64,000 nucleotides of DNA, taken from the NCBI RefSeq assembly GCF_914767665.1, contig NC_059507.1, positions 12,648,001 through 12,712,000 of the forward strand. Direction: 5' to 3'. Source of the DNA: Harmonia axyridis. Its lineage: Eukaryota; Arthropoda; Insecta; Coleoptera; Coccinellidae. The stretch's first letter is position 1. Each line of letters starts with the position of its first letter. The notes under the pieces were generated by a model that saw nothing but the letters and a program-made list of their open reading frames with translations, was not told the DNA's origin and searched no databases. This document shows, one piece after another, positions 10,674 through 21,429 of the stretch. The translations under genes and the position numbers were made by a program.

Positions 10674-11887
10674 TGTTTCCTAGGTCACAGACCAGGAATT
10701 TTTTAGTTCAGATTTGATTTCAGAAGACTGAATAAAGTTCATTGACGAGATTGATCTTTTACCAAAGGGAAGTCCAAAATTGATATTCGATACATCTTTA
10801 TGCATCATTGCATCATATCCCTGTATATCACATAAATTTGGCAGACAACTTTTTATTTCTCGAATACGGTCAATGTGAATTGAATAATCTCGTGTGACTA
10901 ACACTCGACTCCAAGAAGCGGATGATAAGGCCACAATTGCAATTATAAAATTGAAATTGGAATGTCCTTACATTGGTAGCGAAGTAGGTACCTCAGACAT
11001 ATCAAATAATTTATTATCCCAATAAATTTCTCACGTGAGTCAAACAGTTGTAAAATCAGGTAACAATGGCTATGTAACCGAGTCGTATTGAAGCTGTTAA
11101 CTTTCAATAAAACTCGGCCTTCTGAGAATTTCGGAAGAATATGAAGCAATGAGCTGCTCCTCATTTTGAAATTATGCGTCCCCTTGATCGAAATTTATTT
11201 TTTAAAAGTGCACATAAAAATAACCAACAAATTTTGATGAGTATAATGAGAATAAAAAAAAACCTGGATCATTCTTAATTATCGTGTTTCATATAAATTT
11301 TTCTCTACATGATGAAATAAACTAAAAGCATTATATGATATAATGTACTTTAAAAGCAAGATAATCCTTCTGTGCAGTATCATTTCATTACATAACAGAA
11401 CTCCGTTGGAATTACAGATAAATGTAATTTGGGGGTATCCGAATCCATTTCGTGTTCAAATTCCCTAGAGCAAAATTGTGCGAGCAGGAACAATAATAGG
11501 CCTGTTGAATAATTCTCTGTGATAAGTGACATCTATAGGGGTGCGCGTTAGCTGAAGTCATGTGGTAAACTTCGTTATTGCTGCTGCTATTCATCGTGCT
11601 CACCATGACAAGGAATGTGTTGTTCAAAAAAAAAAAAAAAACAGTTCACTACAATCGCGCCAAATTGACTGAGTTTACTACATTTCAAAAATGATCTCAA
11701 ACTTGAAGACTCACTGAAGAATAGCGTTACAACACCATGAGAAATTTCGCTCAAATCTTATCACTTCATCTCCAAATATTTCTTTAAAAAAAACCTGATA
11801 GCTTCGAATTGAATCACATTTTGAAAGTGAATACTAGAAGAAAGGAGGTGAGTATTGAAGATTTTTTGATAATCATTGAGAACTGTA
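10674..11887. other. AT-rich sequence, nothing recognised
   Basis: About 1.2 kb with short chance frames and a poly-A run at 11626-11640. No recognisable repeat ends. Confidence 0.4.
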
Positions 11888-12102
11888 CTAGGTGTTCGTA
11901 ATGAGACAATTCATTGATGACTTCTTCAACCGTTAATACAGGGCATACTCCAATTGGTACACCCTATATTCCTAATATGGTGGAGATAATAAAATTTGCT
12001 ACCTAATAAAAAATAGAATACATGGTATGCCATTTGAAATGAGCTCAATATTAACGTTTGAATTAGTCATCAATGAATCGTCTCGTTTTGAACACCCACT
12101 AG
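11888..12102. mobile_element. 215-bp MITE with 54-bp inverted ends and CTAG borders
   Basis: The left arm GGTGTTCGTAATGAGACAAT at 11891 and the right arm ATCGTCTCGTTTTGAACACC at about 12078 are inverted copies extending about 54 bp inwards (ATTCATTGATGAC / GTCATCAATGAAT, then GTTAATA / TATTAAC). CTAG occurs at both borders (11888-11891 and 12099-12102) and may be the target duplication. No frame. Superfamily not assigned. Confidence 0.65.
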
Positions 12103-14463
12103 AGTTCTCTATGATAATTAAAAAGTCAACAAAATCTCATTCAAATAATTTAGTTATTACGTTTTTCAAATACTCTTCAATTTAAGAAAAATCGGAAAAT
12201 CTAAGGTTTGTATATGAAACTTCGAATAAAATTGGATTCATTTTTTTCATTCCATCTGAAATTTCAATAAAAAACATGGTGTTTCCTAAGAAAAAATAGG
12301 TACAATCTGCGTTTTTTCAAACAATTAGATAATGTAGCTCTAATGGAACCTAATGGTATTGTGTCCAAAACAAAAAAATCGAAAATTTCAGCGCTTTTCG
12401 AACTCAAAATCACCTTGACAAATTTATCAGAGGACTTCTGTCGATTTAATGGAAAACTTCCTTAATTGTTCAAAAGTAGGACGCTCCATAGTCAAAAGAC
12501 GACGAAGTCCTTAAAGGTGCATTTTAGTACTTACCTTTTTGTATTTTCATAACTAGTTTAGAGTGCCTATTCGTTTTCTTCAATAAAATTGGCGCTTGGC
12601 GATCTTTTAATTTTACTACAAAGAGTGGTGTCACTGAGAAAACATTTTTGTGTCGAAAACTATGTCTTGTTTTGTTGATTGACTTTGCGCCCCTGCCATT
12701 TTGGGGCCCTGGCAAAATGTCCGGTATGCCGCTCCTGGCGACGGCCCTAGATAACGCTATGTATAGAAAACATTTCAAAAAGTTGATGGAAAATAAAAAT
12801 ATCTTATTACCCAATAAATTTCGAAACATCATGCTTCAATTTCGACATTTTCACGTTTTTGAGTTCATAAAATAGAATCATTGTGTTATGAGTAACTTAC
12901 ACCTGTAATTAAAATTATTGTCTTTAGTCTTATCATTGCTCCATTGAAAATGAATCCTATATAATATCGAGTTAATCACGAAAATAATGATCTTTGATGG
13001 TGTAATCCTTGCATTTTGCAAACGCGAACACATACGCCATCTACAAAGCATGTACCTACTTAGATGAAAAACCCCAACCTCATTGACGAACTATTCTCGA
13101 ATGCGGGCGTTACCAGATGAAAGAACTGGCCTTTCTTTCATTTCCAATCCCGTATTTCCCCCGGAAAGAATCGCCATCGTCTCTATTCACCCACAAAAAC
13201 GATATTTCCGAAGAGAAAAATCCAGATGGACGGATTTGGTACTTCCAAAAGGCTTTTGTGCGCCCGACTTATATCTTCTTGCTTTCCCGTAGATTTACTG
13301 CGAGTTGATTAAAAACATAGAAAAGCGGGACGACACATTTCTGCCCTCATTCTTCTTTTTTCCAAGGCATTGACACAGCAGAATAAAGCATAGTTCATTA
13401 ATGAACAAAACTGAACAAATACAGGAAAGTTGCTTGAAAGGAATGAAAGGACGCTGATAAAGGAATAAAGGCCGGGACAGAGAAGAGAGGAAAGCGAGGA
13501 AAACTCTGGGGCAGTGCCGGACCAGGAAACTTTATAGCTCACTGTATAAAATTGGCTCTGCCACAGATTTTTGTAACTCAATTATTGATGCTACAAGTTT
13601 GGGATAAGTGAAAATAATCACTTCACATTTGAAAGGGAATGACAATTTTTTTCAATTCTGAATTGAATATACAACCGGTATCAAGCACATATTATCCTGG
13701 TTGTCTAACAACAAGGAAGCTGCTTTAAGATATCTCAGGGTGTTCTTGGTGGAGTGCAAGAGACAAGATTTACATCCAAAGCACATAAGTCAATTTTATG
13801 GATCTGCTCCTAACTGTGTGTGTCTTCGAAACAAGTCATCAATATGTATCACCTTAATTACATGAATAATGTAAAATATATTGCGAACATATGTAACAGT
13901 TATTCTAATTTGATTAATTTGAATGGATTCAGTGAGAGTGAATTGACTGGTATTTCGAATTTTATGTTCTCTGGTTTCAATGACACAACTTGACAACATT
14001 CTAGGGATATCCTTGCTAACCTAACTTTTTTTAATTATTTTCATAGAGTAAGAAACATAGATAGAGGGAGTATACGAAATTGTTACATATCCCCAACATG
14101 GTTAGATTGCGTTGTCGTATTGTGATATATTTTCAAATCCACAATTTTACTATATCATTATGAATGTTAAATGTATATTATATTGAATGCAATATATTCA
14201 TTTAAATGATTCTCAATTAAATATGCAAATTTGAATAATTGGGCCCCGATATTTTTCCTAATTGTCCAATTTATAGTGTGCAGAATATTTATTATTTTCT
14301 GTATCTATACCTGCTGAAATCTAAGGTTTGGCAACTTTTGCTCTCTCGTTGTCATCCGTTGTTACACATCATTTGGCGCGCTTGAAGTTTGTGTTCTGAA
14401 TTTCTGATATATTTAGGTATTCATCTCAATATATTTTGAGTTGATATAAAACGTTGATTCAGT
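12103..14463. other. 2.3 kb without recognised genes
   Basis: Contains a GC-richer patch at about 12680-12750 (GCGCCCCTGCCATTTTGGGGC), which may be a decayed repeat, and a more GC-balanced stretch at 13080-13560. Frames at 12524-12832, 13117-13308 and 13309-13581 have no recognisable domain. The last 120 bases precede the THAP-like frame and may hold its promoter or 5' leader. Confidence 0.35.
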
Positions 14464-14865
14464 ATGGGACATAAGAAGTGTGTTCTTTGTGGAGAAACTC
14501 GCGAATTGAGTGAAATTCGTATAACTAATATGTTTTCATTTCCGCGCGCTTATGTCAAATTTGATAGTTTATGTTGGGGACAAAATTTGCTTACTGAAAA
14601 TGACATATGCTTCCTCTATGTAAGTTTATCACTAAGGTTAGTAATTCAACGTTTCCAGACTTTTGAACCACCCGGTATAGTTTTAAAACTATGTGGTAAT
14701 GATCTCAATTTAAAGAAGTTTCCGAAAGACCTCTTCAATTTCTCGGTATTCCGGTTCTGCATGGACGGAGAGGTCATAATAGGTCTGTTTCAGTGTTCCT
14801 CGACAGGTTCACAGCATTCAAATTCATACACGCAAAGGCAGGCTCCAGCCAGAGCTGGAAATTAG
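14464..14865 (+). CDS. Putative THAP-like zinc-finger protein, short or degenerate
   Basis: A 133-residue frame starting MGHKKCVLCGETRE. The start resembles a THAP zinc finger (a C2CH DNA-binding domain found in host regulators and P-element transposases): C-x2-C near residue 6, then a MFSFPR block near residue 23. The later C-x2-H is not clean, reading ENDICFLY. A GTAAGT donor at 14620 and a TTTCCAG acceptor ending at 14658 bound an in-frame 39-bp segment. Removing it brings ENDICFLY next to TFEPPG, closer to the usual ICSxHFEP pattern, but 39 bp is short for an insect intron. AATAAA follows at about 14880. No typical proline/AVPxxF box is obvious. It could be a small host gene, the first exon of a longer one, or a transposase fragment. 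The function is inferred only. Confidence 0.4.
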   Translation: MGHKKCVLCGETRELSEIRITNMFSFPRAYVKFDSLCWGQNLLTENDICFLYVSLSLRLVIQRFQTFEPPGIVLKLCGNDLNLKKFPKDLFNFSVFRFCMDGEVIIGLFQCSSTGSQHSNSYTQRQAPARAGN

Positions 14866-15197
14866 CGAAGTAGGCGAAGAATAAAGACCTGGTATTGAAT
14901 AGGAAGGCAAATTTACGTTTATAAATGCTGGAAATTATGTTTCAAGAATGAAGCTACTGTTTAAGCCGGTTGCGAAATATCATCGGCTGAATAGGTTTAA
15001 TTTATTACTTATTTTCGAATTGGAAAATTTTGTTTATGTTTGCTCCTTCTGAGGGAGGACGAATGAAGGAAAATTTGCGTAGGAATATTGTTGAAACAGT
15101 CTTGAAAGTATCGTATAATGGAAATAATAAGAATTCTTACCAATATGAGATCTGACCAGTCATTCAAGAATATGGGACTGCTAACCATATATCTATG
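14866..15197. other. Spacer with possible polyadenylation signal
   Basis: AATAAA at about 14880 is placed suitably for the THAP-like frame. The remainder, up to the hAT end at 15198, shows no recognised feature. Confidence 0.35.
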
Positions 15198-16015
15198 TAG
15201 GGATTCATCATGCCAAGTAGCTTGACATTTCAACCAACTACTTGACTTGAAAATCAAGCTCGTGAAAAATTAAATACTTGAGCTTGGCTTGACTTGATTT
15301 CAGATATTTATTGCTTGACTTGATATCAAGCTTCTTGATATTACTATATGGCATATATTTCTGCAATCTCGTGCGCGCTTAAACTAAATAAGGGGATTCC
15401 TCAAGCGCCGACAGACTGAAGCATTCGGCAGTGTGACTTTATTAGTAGTTTTCTCACATTTATATGAAATCTATTGGTAGATTTTGGTAGTTTCAGAAAT
15501 ATCTTTCCAAAATTGGTCAAAATGGCCAAGGATTTCTTATCAATGAGGGCGTCTCCATCTCCTGTTGAAAGACAATTTTCCAGAACTGCTCTTATAGTTA
15601 CAAAAACCTACAATAGGTTAGGCGACAAATCTATAAAATGCCTCATGTGTCTTAGATCCTGGATGAAAAATTATGAAATCAAACAAAGTTTGGAGGTTTC
15701 TCAATATTGAGAAACTTAATTCTTCTATTATTTTTCATTTTGTTATGATTTATAGCGATTCAGTTTATGTTTCTATTTCAAAAAAATTGATATTTTCGGT
15801 TTTTTCATACAATAAGTTTAATAAATAAAAGTGTTTTTCGCAAGGTTTCTTCTCTTGCTTGATGTGATTCAAGTACTTGATGAATTAATACTCGACTTGT
15901 GATTGATAAACTACTACTTGACTTGAAATCAAGTCAAGCTCAAGTGAGCTTCAGTTCAAATCAGGTAAAGCTCAAGCCAAGTAGCTTGAAAATCAAGCCA
16001 AGCGGTGAATCCCTA
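15198..16015 (+). mobile_element. hAT-family element, copy 2, internally deleted, 0.8 kb
   Basis: Starts TAGGGATTCATCATGCC and ends AAGCGGTGAATCCCTA, an imperfect inverted pair of the TAGGGATTCAC type seen in hAT elements. Long CAAG-rich subterminal arms (about 140 and 160 bp) surround a core that encodes only the hAT dimerisation domain. No clear 8-bp duplication flanks it. A LINE reverse transcriptase fragment begins exactly at its right border. The core shares TTTCTGCAATCTCGTGCGCGC and other blocks, in inverted orientation, with the copies at 1506-1790 and 44875-45317. Confidence 0.7.
15474..15710 (+). CDS. hAT C-terminal dimerisation domain frame (78 residues)
   Basis: An uninterrupted frame with an ATG start. 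Residues 9-55 read FPKLVKMAKDFLSMRASPSP, then VERQFSRTALIVTKTYNR, then LGDKSIKCLMCLRSW, which is the classic hAT C-terminal dimerisation region (P-x-L...A-x-x-S...ERxFS...R..L). It lacks the BED zinc finger and the RNase H-like catalytic part found in a full transposase of 500-700 residues. In a full transposase this domain mediates multimerisation. Alone it could not cut DNA. It ends LEVSQY just before the right subterminal repeats. Whether it is transcribed is unknown. Confidence 0.7.
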   Translation: MVDFGSFRNIFPKLVKMAKDFLSMRASPSPVERQFSRTALIVTKTYNRLGDKSIKCLMCLRSWMKNYEIKQSLEVSQY

Positions 16016-16345
16016 GACTCGATCAATAGGTTCACCATTGATATGATATTGAAAGACGATCATTGTAGCATTTCTAGTAAAAGAGATAAATGAAACATAC
16101 AAGTTGAATCTTTTGCTTTTACAATCTGCGAAAGCATCAGGACCCTTCTGCAGATCTATGTAGTCAAGTACTGTCAATATTTCTTTAACTATTTTCAAGT
16201 CATCTGCATATACAGGAATTTTAGGATATTTCAAATATCCTCCCACATTATTAATGAAATTAAAAAACAACAATGGGCCAAGATGCGAGCCCTGGGGTAC
16301 CCCAGAGATTACTACAAATGGCGCAAATCGTATAGTCCAATATGT
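16016..16345 (-). pseudogene. jockey-type LINE reverse transcriptase fragment
   Basis: The minus strand stays open through VISGVPQGSHLGPLLFFNFI, then NNVGGYLK, then the catalytic YADDLKI block, followed by EILTVLDYIDLQKG and TRNATMIVFQYHINGEPIDR. These are fingers/palm motifs of non-LTR retrotransposon reverse transcriptases (jockey-like: GVPQGSxLGPLLF...YADD). Only about 110 codons remain. The downstream thumb is cut off at the hAT border at 16015, and nothing convincing resumes beyond 15197. Confidence 0.75.
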
Positions 16346-17419
16346 TTTTACTGGTTAGGTCCGGAACTTATTGAGTATCATCTTTCAACCCCTAATGAAC
16401 AACCGCAAATTCCCGCTATCAACGTTGACAATCGCCCAAAGCCTCGCAACACTGTTGCTCCGTCATCGCCGATCCAGCCCATCGAGTTCACGTTGAGGCA
16501 ACAATGAATAATTTACCCGATTATTCGCGTAAATGAAAGAGACAGGGGCCATCGATACCCAGGGGGAGGATTACGTCGGATCGGCGCTAAATAAGGAGAT
16601 AAGGGAGGGGGGAACGGCATCTGTCAAACCCGGTGATTAATGGGGCCTTAGGTGGAACGAATGGGAGCTATTGGTTTTGGCAAAAGAAAGGAAATAGGAA
16701 AGGTTGAAAAAGTTTGAATGGGGTTCGCAAGTTTGGATGGGAAACTGGAAGTATAGGGCTCATTCTACGTACGGCTATAACGACAGTTTTTTTAATTACG
16801 GGAAAGTATGTCGAATAATTCTGGATCAGCGGGCGGAGTCGCGTACATTCGTAAATGAGGCTTGTGAAGGGTGAAGGGTCTTGCTGCGACCGTTCATCTA
16901 GGTTGGCGATTTTGGCGTGTTTTTTGGTTCTTTGAATATATTTAGGTTTTTACGAGGAGTTCATTTTATTTGGGTTTATTATTTCCATTGAAAAAACCTT
17001 TAGAGTTATTCTTCTTGAGTTGAGTTTACATAATCGAATCTCCGTCCTTGTTGTGCTTTCCTAAATTTGCTATTTTAAGTATCAATTTTCTGGCATCTAT
17101 CTACGTGATCTTTTCATTGCCTTTGTCTTGTTTTGGGCCCCCTCACCACGTCTTGCAGCACGCAGATCTCTCCATTTGGCTCATTTCTCTTATATTTGTG
17201 CAATGTGTATCCCTTTATATTTCTACTTCTAAGTTGTGTCTTGCATGGTTTGAGATTTTTCGTATCTTCTTTCAATGGCCTTACACACGTTTTGTAGATT
17301 CAGACCTTGCTAAATATGCTCAAGTGTTCTTTCCTCCATATTATGTAACATAGGTATCCTGATATCATGAAATCTTTTGTTGTTGCCTCTGCTCATCTTT
17401 TAGATTGCGCCGCTACTTG
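16346..17419. other. Unique sequence, no gene recognised
   Basis: The stretch 16400-16900 is GC-balanced and repeat-free. A 101-residue plus-strand frame at 17048-17353 is hydrophobic but has no recognisable family, and I treat it as unassigned. No RNA genes seen. Confidence 0.35.
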
Positions 17420-17542
17420 TTAACCCTACACTTCTCGAATTTTGTTTTTTGTTAAAAAAATATAATTTCGATTCGTAGTATTGAGAGGAAGTATAAAAAA
17501 TTCTAGAGTTTGTATTAAGTTTTATTTTTGAAAAACATTAGT

Positions 17543-17560
17543 TGTATCAAATTTGATACA
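17543..17560. repeat. 18-bp palindrome, copy 1 of 4 in the piggyBac element
   Basis: Perfect palindrome TGTATCAAATTTGATACA, about 120 bp inside the left terminus. A possible transposase binding site or internal repeat. Confidence 0.7.
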
Positions 17561-17589
17561 TAATGCATATGAGAATACATTTTCAAGGA

Positions 17590-18274
17590 TTGTGGAAATT
17601 AACAAAACAATTATTATACCTGTTGAGACACAAATGAACACCACATTTTGAACATTTCAAATGAAAGAATGATTTGCAAGAAGGAAATTCACAAATATTT
17701 GTCTCACATCATAATAGGTAGGCCAGTGGGCAATAGAATCGGTCCTGACGTCCTTTGAAGGAACATGCGAAAACACTGTGGACTTTTTCTTTTTCGCAAC
17801 AAGCATATTTTCGACGGAATCCTTGGATGGTCTACCACGTTTCTGGTTTCTCTTTTGTGACTTACAGAATCATTCTGCAATTTCTAACCGAACATCAACC
17901 TGTTTGAGCTCTTGCTTACCAATCCTCTTGTGGAGCAACCATGTATTTACTAAGGTCATGTAGACTAAATGGTAAAAAAGACGAATATATCATTTCTTAG
18001 ACCTAATTTTGATTTTATTTCTGTCAATATAACTGTCCATGTCATCAGCGCCTCCCATATGAGCATTGTATTCCGGGACAAGGATTGGACACTCAATATT
18101 CACATACTTTTTTGATTTTCTGTCCCACCTTCTCCCTCCTTTTGGAGGCATTTTCACTTTGAATGTTGAAAGAAATGTAACTGGCTTATTATCTAGCCAT
18201 ACTACAGATGTTATGTCAACTCCATCGATATTGCAGATATATTCATGCGAAGAGCCTCTAGGTTCTTTTATCAA
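17590..18274 (-). pseudogene. piggyBac transposase, C-terminal half, with stops and frameshift
   Basis: The frame includes VVWLDNKPVTFLSTF, then RRWDRKSKKYVNIECP, then YNAHMGGADDMDSYIDRNKI. The MGGxD aspartate is one of the catalytic residues of piggyBac DDE transposases. At about 17990 a conserved tryptophan codon is TGA. The frame then continues as RLFYHLVYMTLVNTWLLHKR, with a second TGG-to-TGA change near 17873. After a frameshift near 17705 it reads the cysteine-rich C-terminal finger (CEFPSCKSFFHLKCSKCG, then HLCLN). The N-terminal half with the first catalytic aspartates is absent. Upstream of 18274 a stop occurs quickly. It is not functional. Confidence 0.88.
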
Positions 18275-18300
18275 CTTTTTTTCAATTCAAATATGCGCTA

Positions 18301-18318
18301 TGTATCAAATTTGATACA
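18301..18318. repeat. 18-bp palindrome, copy 2 of 4
   Basis: Perfect TGTATCAAATTTGATACA immediately upstream of the remaining transposase coding part (which is on the minus strand). Confidence 0.7.
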
Positions 18319-18576
18319 ACTGAAATCATGTCGAATATAATAATATCACATGGTATAAATGAATGAAATTATGTTATATTTGATATATCTTACCTTTATC
18401 GAAGTAAAAACAATTTTTATAATAAAACTTTACGAAAATTCGAAGGATAAACAAATCTGAATCACCTCACACTGGATATGATATCAACTAGCTACCATTT
18501 TGAAACATAAACATGCCACAGATGGTATTAGCGCGCGGAAATGTATTATGAACCGTATTGAATCTTAAAATAAGGA

Positions 18577-18594
18577 TGTATCAAATATGATACA
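18577..18594. repeat. 18-bp palindrome, copy 3 of 4
   Basis: TGTATCAAATATGATACA, one base different from copies 1 and 2, about 95 bp inside the right terminus. Confidence 0.65.
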
Positions 18595-18651
18595 GCGCGT
18601 TATATGTAAGAAACTGCTAAATAAGATAAGTTTAAATGAAGTTTATTTGGT

Positions 18652-18669
18652 TGTATCTGATTTGATACA
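18652..18669. repeat. 18-bp palindrome, copy 4 of 4
   Basis: TGTATCTGATTTGATACA, two bases different from the first two copies, about 15 bp inside the right terminus. Confidence 0.6.
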
Positions 18670-18775
18670 ATAGGCAGTGTAGGGTTAAATTGAACCAAGA
18701 TATGTGTATAAGATTATTTGCTGAATACTCTTGTTGTACACTGCTAGCTTGCATCTTCTCGATTCTCTAGATATA

Positions 18776-20721
18776 TACAGGGTGAGTCTTTGACTTGTAC
18801 ATATATTTTAACCGAAGGTTCTTGAGGTCAAAAGAAACACTTTTTTCATTTACCATTTTTTCCGATTCGGCCCTGTTAAAAAGATATAGCCATTTTAAAT
18901 TTTTATAATGAGCTAATTCACCCCTGGTAACCAGAACACTGAAGTTTTCTCAAGCATAAGATATACCTCTTGAACCTTGGAAATAAGCTACTAAATTAGA
19001 AAAACCATCATAAACTCACGTTTAACATTCCATTTGTTGAACAAAGTAGTGTTTATAATCAAATAAATGAGTTATTCCAATTTCGTTGACGCTAAAGATT
19101 AAATATTCTTCTCTTGATTTCTATTTCATTTTCGATAATTATAACGAATTGAGCTCGCTACCACCCATATTAGCTCTGATACTCATATCCATTCATTCAT
19201 TATATTTCATTTATATGATATCGTTGTTTATTTTTCGTGCAAGAATTAACCTTAAAATCTCAAATAAATAATATTCATCTATGAAAGATCTAACACAGAC
19301 TATAGTAATCTGTGGTTTTAAGTTTGAATTTCAAATTTCGAGTGATGCCAAATATAAACACAGCAGTTCGGTTCGAATAATCTATGTTCTAACCTAAATC
19401 ATTTACAGTTTACACTGTTATTGTTATAAGTTATAAGATATTTGTTATGAAATGAAGCATTTGATTTGTTCCAACTATCTCATAAAAATATTGAAATGCA
19501 TCAATATTTTTGAAACCATCAGTATGAAAATATGGAAATATGTAAAATATTCTGTAACTCTGTAATCAATGGAAAATGTTAGACTCCACTTGTAATCAAA
19601 TTTGTTGTTAATGTGTACCTACATTATAGCCAACTTTACTACTTAATTCATCTTGATTTTGGCATTGAAAATAAATGAGAAGTATTCAATGTAAATATCC
19701 ACAATAGAATATTTGGTTTCTTTCAACTCACCTAATTTGTTTTCACATTAAAACAATTATGGCCCTCTTGGAAGTATGTCAATCATAAGCTCTTAGGATG
19801 AATTTATGGAATAGCAAAAGAATAAAAGTATTCAATCTCAATCACATGAAAATTTGTCTAGTATGTACATAGTCCTAGTGGTATGTTTCGATGTGAGTTT
19901 GAATGAGCCGAAGAAGAATACAGTATTGTTCGATAGCAGCAGTCTTTAGTGGGATATTGATTGTTGTCATTATAATGGGACCATTTTGTGAAAACTTTTT
20001 TAAACATGGGTTTTATGAATAATCTGGACTTTTCAAAAAAAATTTTGATTTTAGTGAAGTATCTTCTTATTATCAGAGCTGTGCCAAAGCTCAGTGATTT
20101 TTAATCAAATCGAGGAGTTGAGGTGAGCTTATTCAAATAACTTCATTTTCAAACTAAGTTGGCTAGTACTTCAATTCTTAAATCTGAGACATGACTTCAT
20201 AGTAAATATTCATTTCTGTGGTTTTTTTTTCCACAATAGAACAGAGTTGCATTCAGCCAAAGTACCCAATTTTTTGAATTTTACAGATAATTTTTTTTTT
20301 TAAGATCAAGTTATTCGAAAACGGCGCTTTGTACGAGAAAATATGAAGAATACTTTTATTTTTCAAATTAGCCAAATATTCTTCAATGAACGTTCAAATT
20401 ACTATTAAGAGTTGGTTTCTTCGAATTTCTGGTATTTTTATGGTATGTTATGTTCATAACAAAGAAACAGAAGAATGTGTATGGAATCTGGTGTTCGGAG
20501 AAGATGTATCACATCAAGGAAAAGCTATATTCCAAAAATCATTTCCTTCAATAGAACCATTTACGAGATATAGCCGAAAATCAAATTTTTTTAACGATTT
20601 TCAACAGCCTGTATCTTTTTAACCGGGCCGAATCGGAAAAAATGGTAAAGGAAAAAAGTGTTTCTTTTGACCTCAGGAATCTTGGGTTAAAATATATGTA
20701 CAAGTCAAAGACTCACCCTGT
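18776..20721. mobile_element. 1.9 kb element with about 130-bp inverted ends of ACAGGGTGAGTC type
   Basis: Left end ACAGGGTGAGTCTTTGACTTGTACATATATTTTAACC... and right end GGTTAAAATATATGTACAAGTCAAAGACTCACCCTGT are inverted copies. The match continues inward through AGAAACAC, ACCATTTTTTCCGATTCGGCC and AAAAAGATA. TA lies at each border. The interior shows no recognisable transposase. A 78-residue frame at 20386 lies inside the right arm region and matches nothing I know. A long-TIR non-autonomous element, probably of Tc1/mariner type by its TA borders. Confidence 0.75.
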
Positions 20722-20725
20722 AGAG

Positions 20726-21429
20726 TAGGCATTCATGGCTTAGCTTGATTTTCAAGCTACTTGGCTTGAGCTTGACTTGATTTAAAATCGAGCTCAAGTC
20801 AAGTAGTTGTTTTTTGATCTCAAGTCAAGTATTTATTTATCGAGTACTTGAATCATATTAAGCTATTTGATTTTGAGAAGTTTTATTGTGTAGTGTCACA
20901 TCAATAAAAAAATGATGAAATGAGAAGAAACCTTGCATAAAATACTTACATTTATTGAACTTATTATATGGAAGAACCGATAATATCAACTGTTTTGAAA
21001 TAGAGACATAAATTAAATCTCTTTAAACCATAACAAAACAAAAAAATAATAAAAAAAAGGAAGTTTCTTAATATTGAGAAACCTACAGATTTTGTTTGAT
21101 TTCATAATTTTCCATCCAGGATCTAAGGTAACTGAGGCATCTTATAGAGTTGCGCCTAACCTATTGCGGGTTTTTGTGACTGCAAAAGCAGCTCTGGAAA
21201 ATTGTCTTTCAACAGGAGCTGAAGATGCTGGCGTCAAAAAAAAATCCTTGGCCATTTTGGCCAAGTTATGACAATATATGCCTTGTAACGCGTGCATATC
21301 GAGCTCAAATAAAATGAAGTAGCTTGATATTAAGTCAAGTCAAGCTCAAGTATGTAATTTTTCACGAGCTTGATTTTTAAGTCAAGTAGTTTGTTAAAAT
21401 GTCAAGATATTTGGCTTGATGAATCCCTA
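20726..21429 (-). mobile_element. hAT-family element, copy 3, 0.7 kb
   Basis: Begins TAGGCATTCATGGCTTAGCT and ends TTGGCTTGATGAATCCCTA. Flanks CTGTAGAG (left) and ATATAGAG (right) agree at 6 of 8 positions, fitting a worn 8-bp hAT duplication. It lies directly against the right end of the ACAGGGTG element (20721). CAAG-rich arms surround a minus-strand remnant of the dimerisation domain. Confidence 0.7.
21085..21268 (-). pseudogene. hAT dimerisation domain remnant, copy 3
   Basis: Minus-strand equivalent of the 15474-15710 frame. It retains the LAKMAKDFF..., PVERQFSRAAF and VTKTRNR parts and the distal DPGWKIMKSNKICRF tail. About 80 bp present in copies 2 and 4 just upstream of the domain are missing. 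No catalytic region. Confidence 0.55.

Larger units (their letters stand above)
17420..18688 (-). mobile_element. piggyBac element, internally deleted, with TTAA duplications
   Basis: TTAA at 17420-17423 is followed by CCCTACACTTC, and GCAGTGTAGGG is followed by TTAA at 18685-18688. The TTAA duplication and CCCT... terminal repeat are diagnostic of piggyBac. The element is about 1.27 kb, roughly half of a full-length one. It encodes the C-terminal half of the transposase on the minus strand. Four copies of a palindromic 18-mer, TGTATCAAATTTGATACA, lie within it. Confidence 0.9.

Noticed and set aside
15198..16015. 8-bp target duplication for hAT copy 2
   Set aside because: The flanks TATCTATG and GACTCGAT do not match well enough to call one.
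17048..17353. 101-codon hydrophobic frame as a membrane protein
   Set aside because: T-rich DNA readily gives hydrophobic frames. No signal or family was recognisable.
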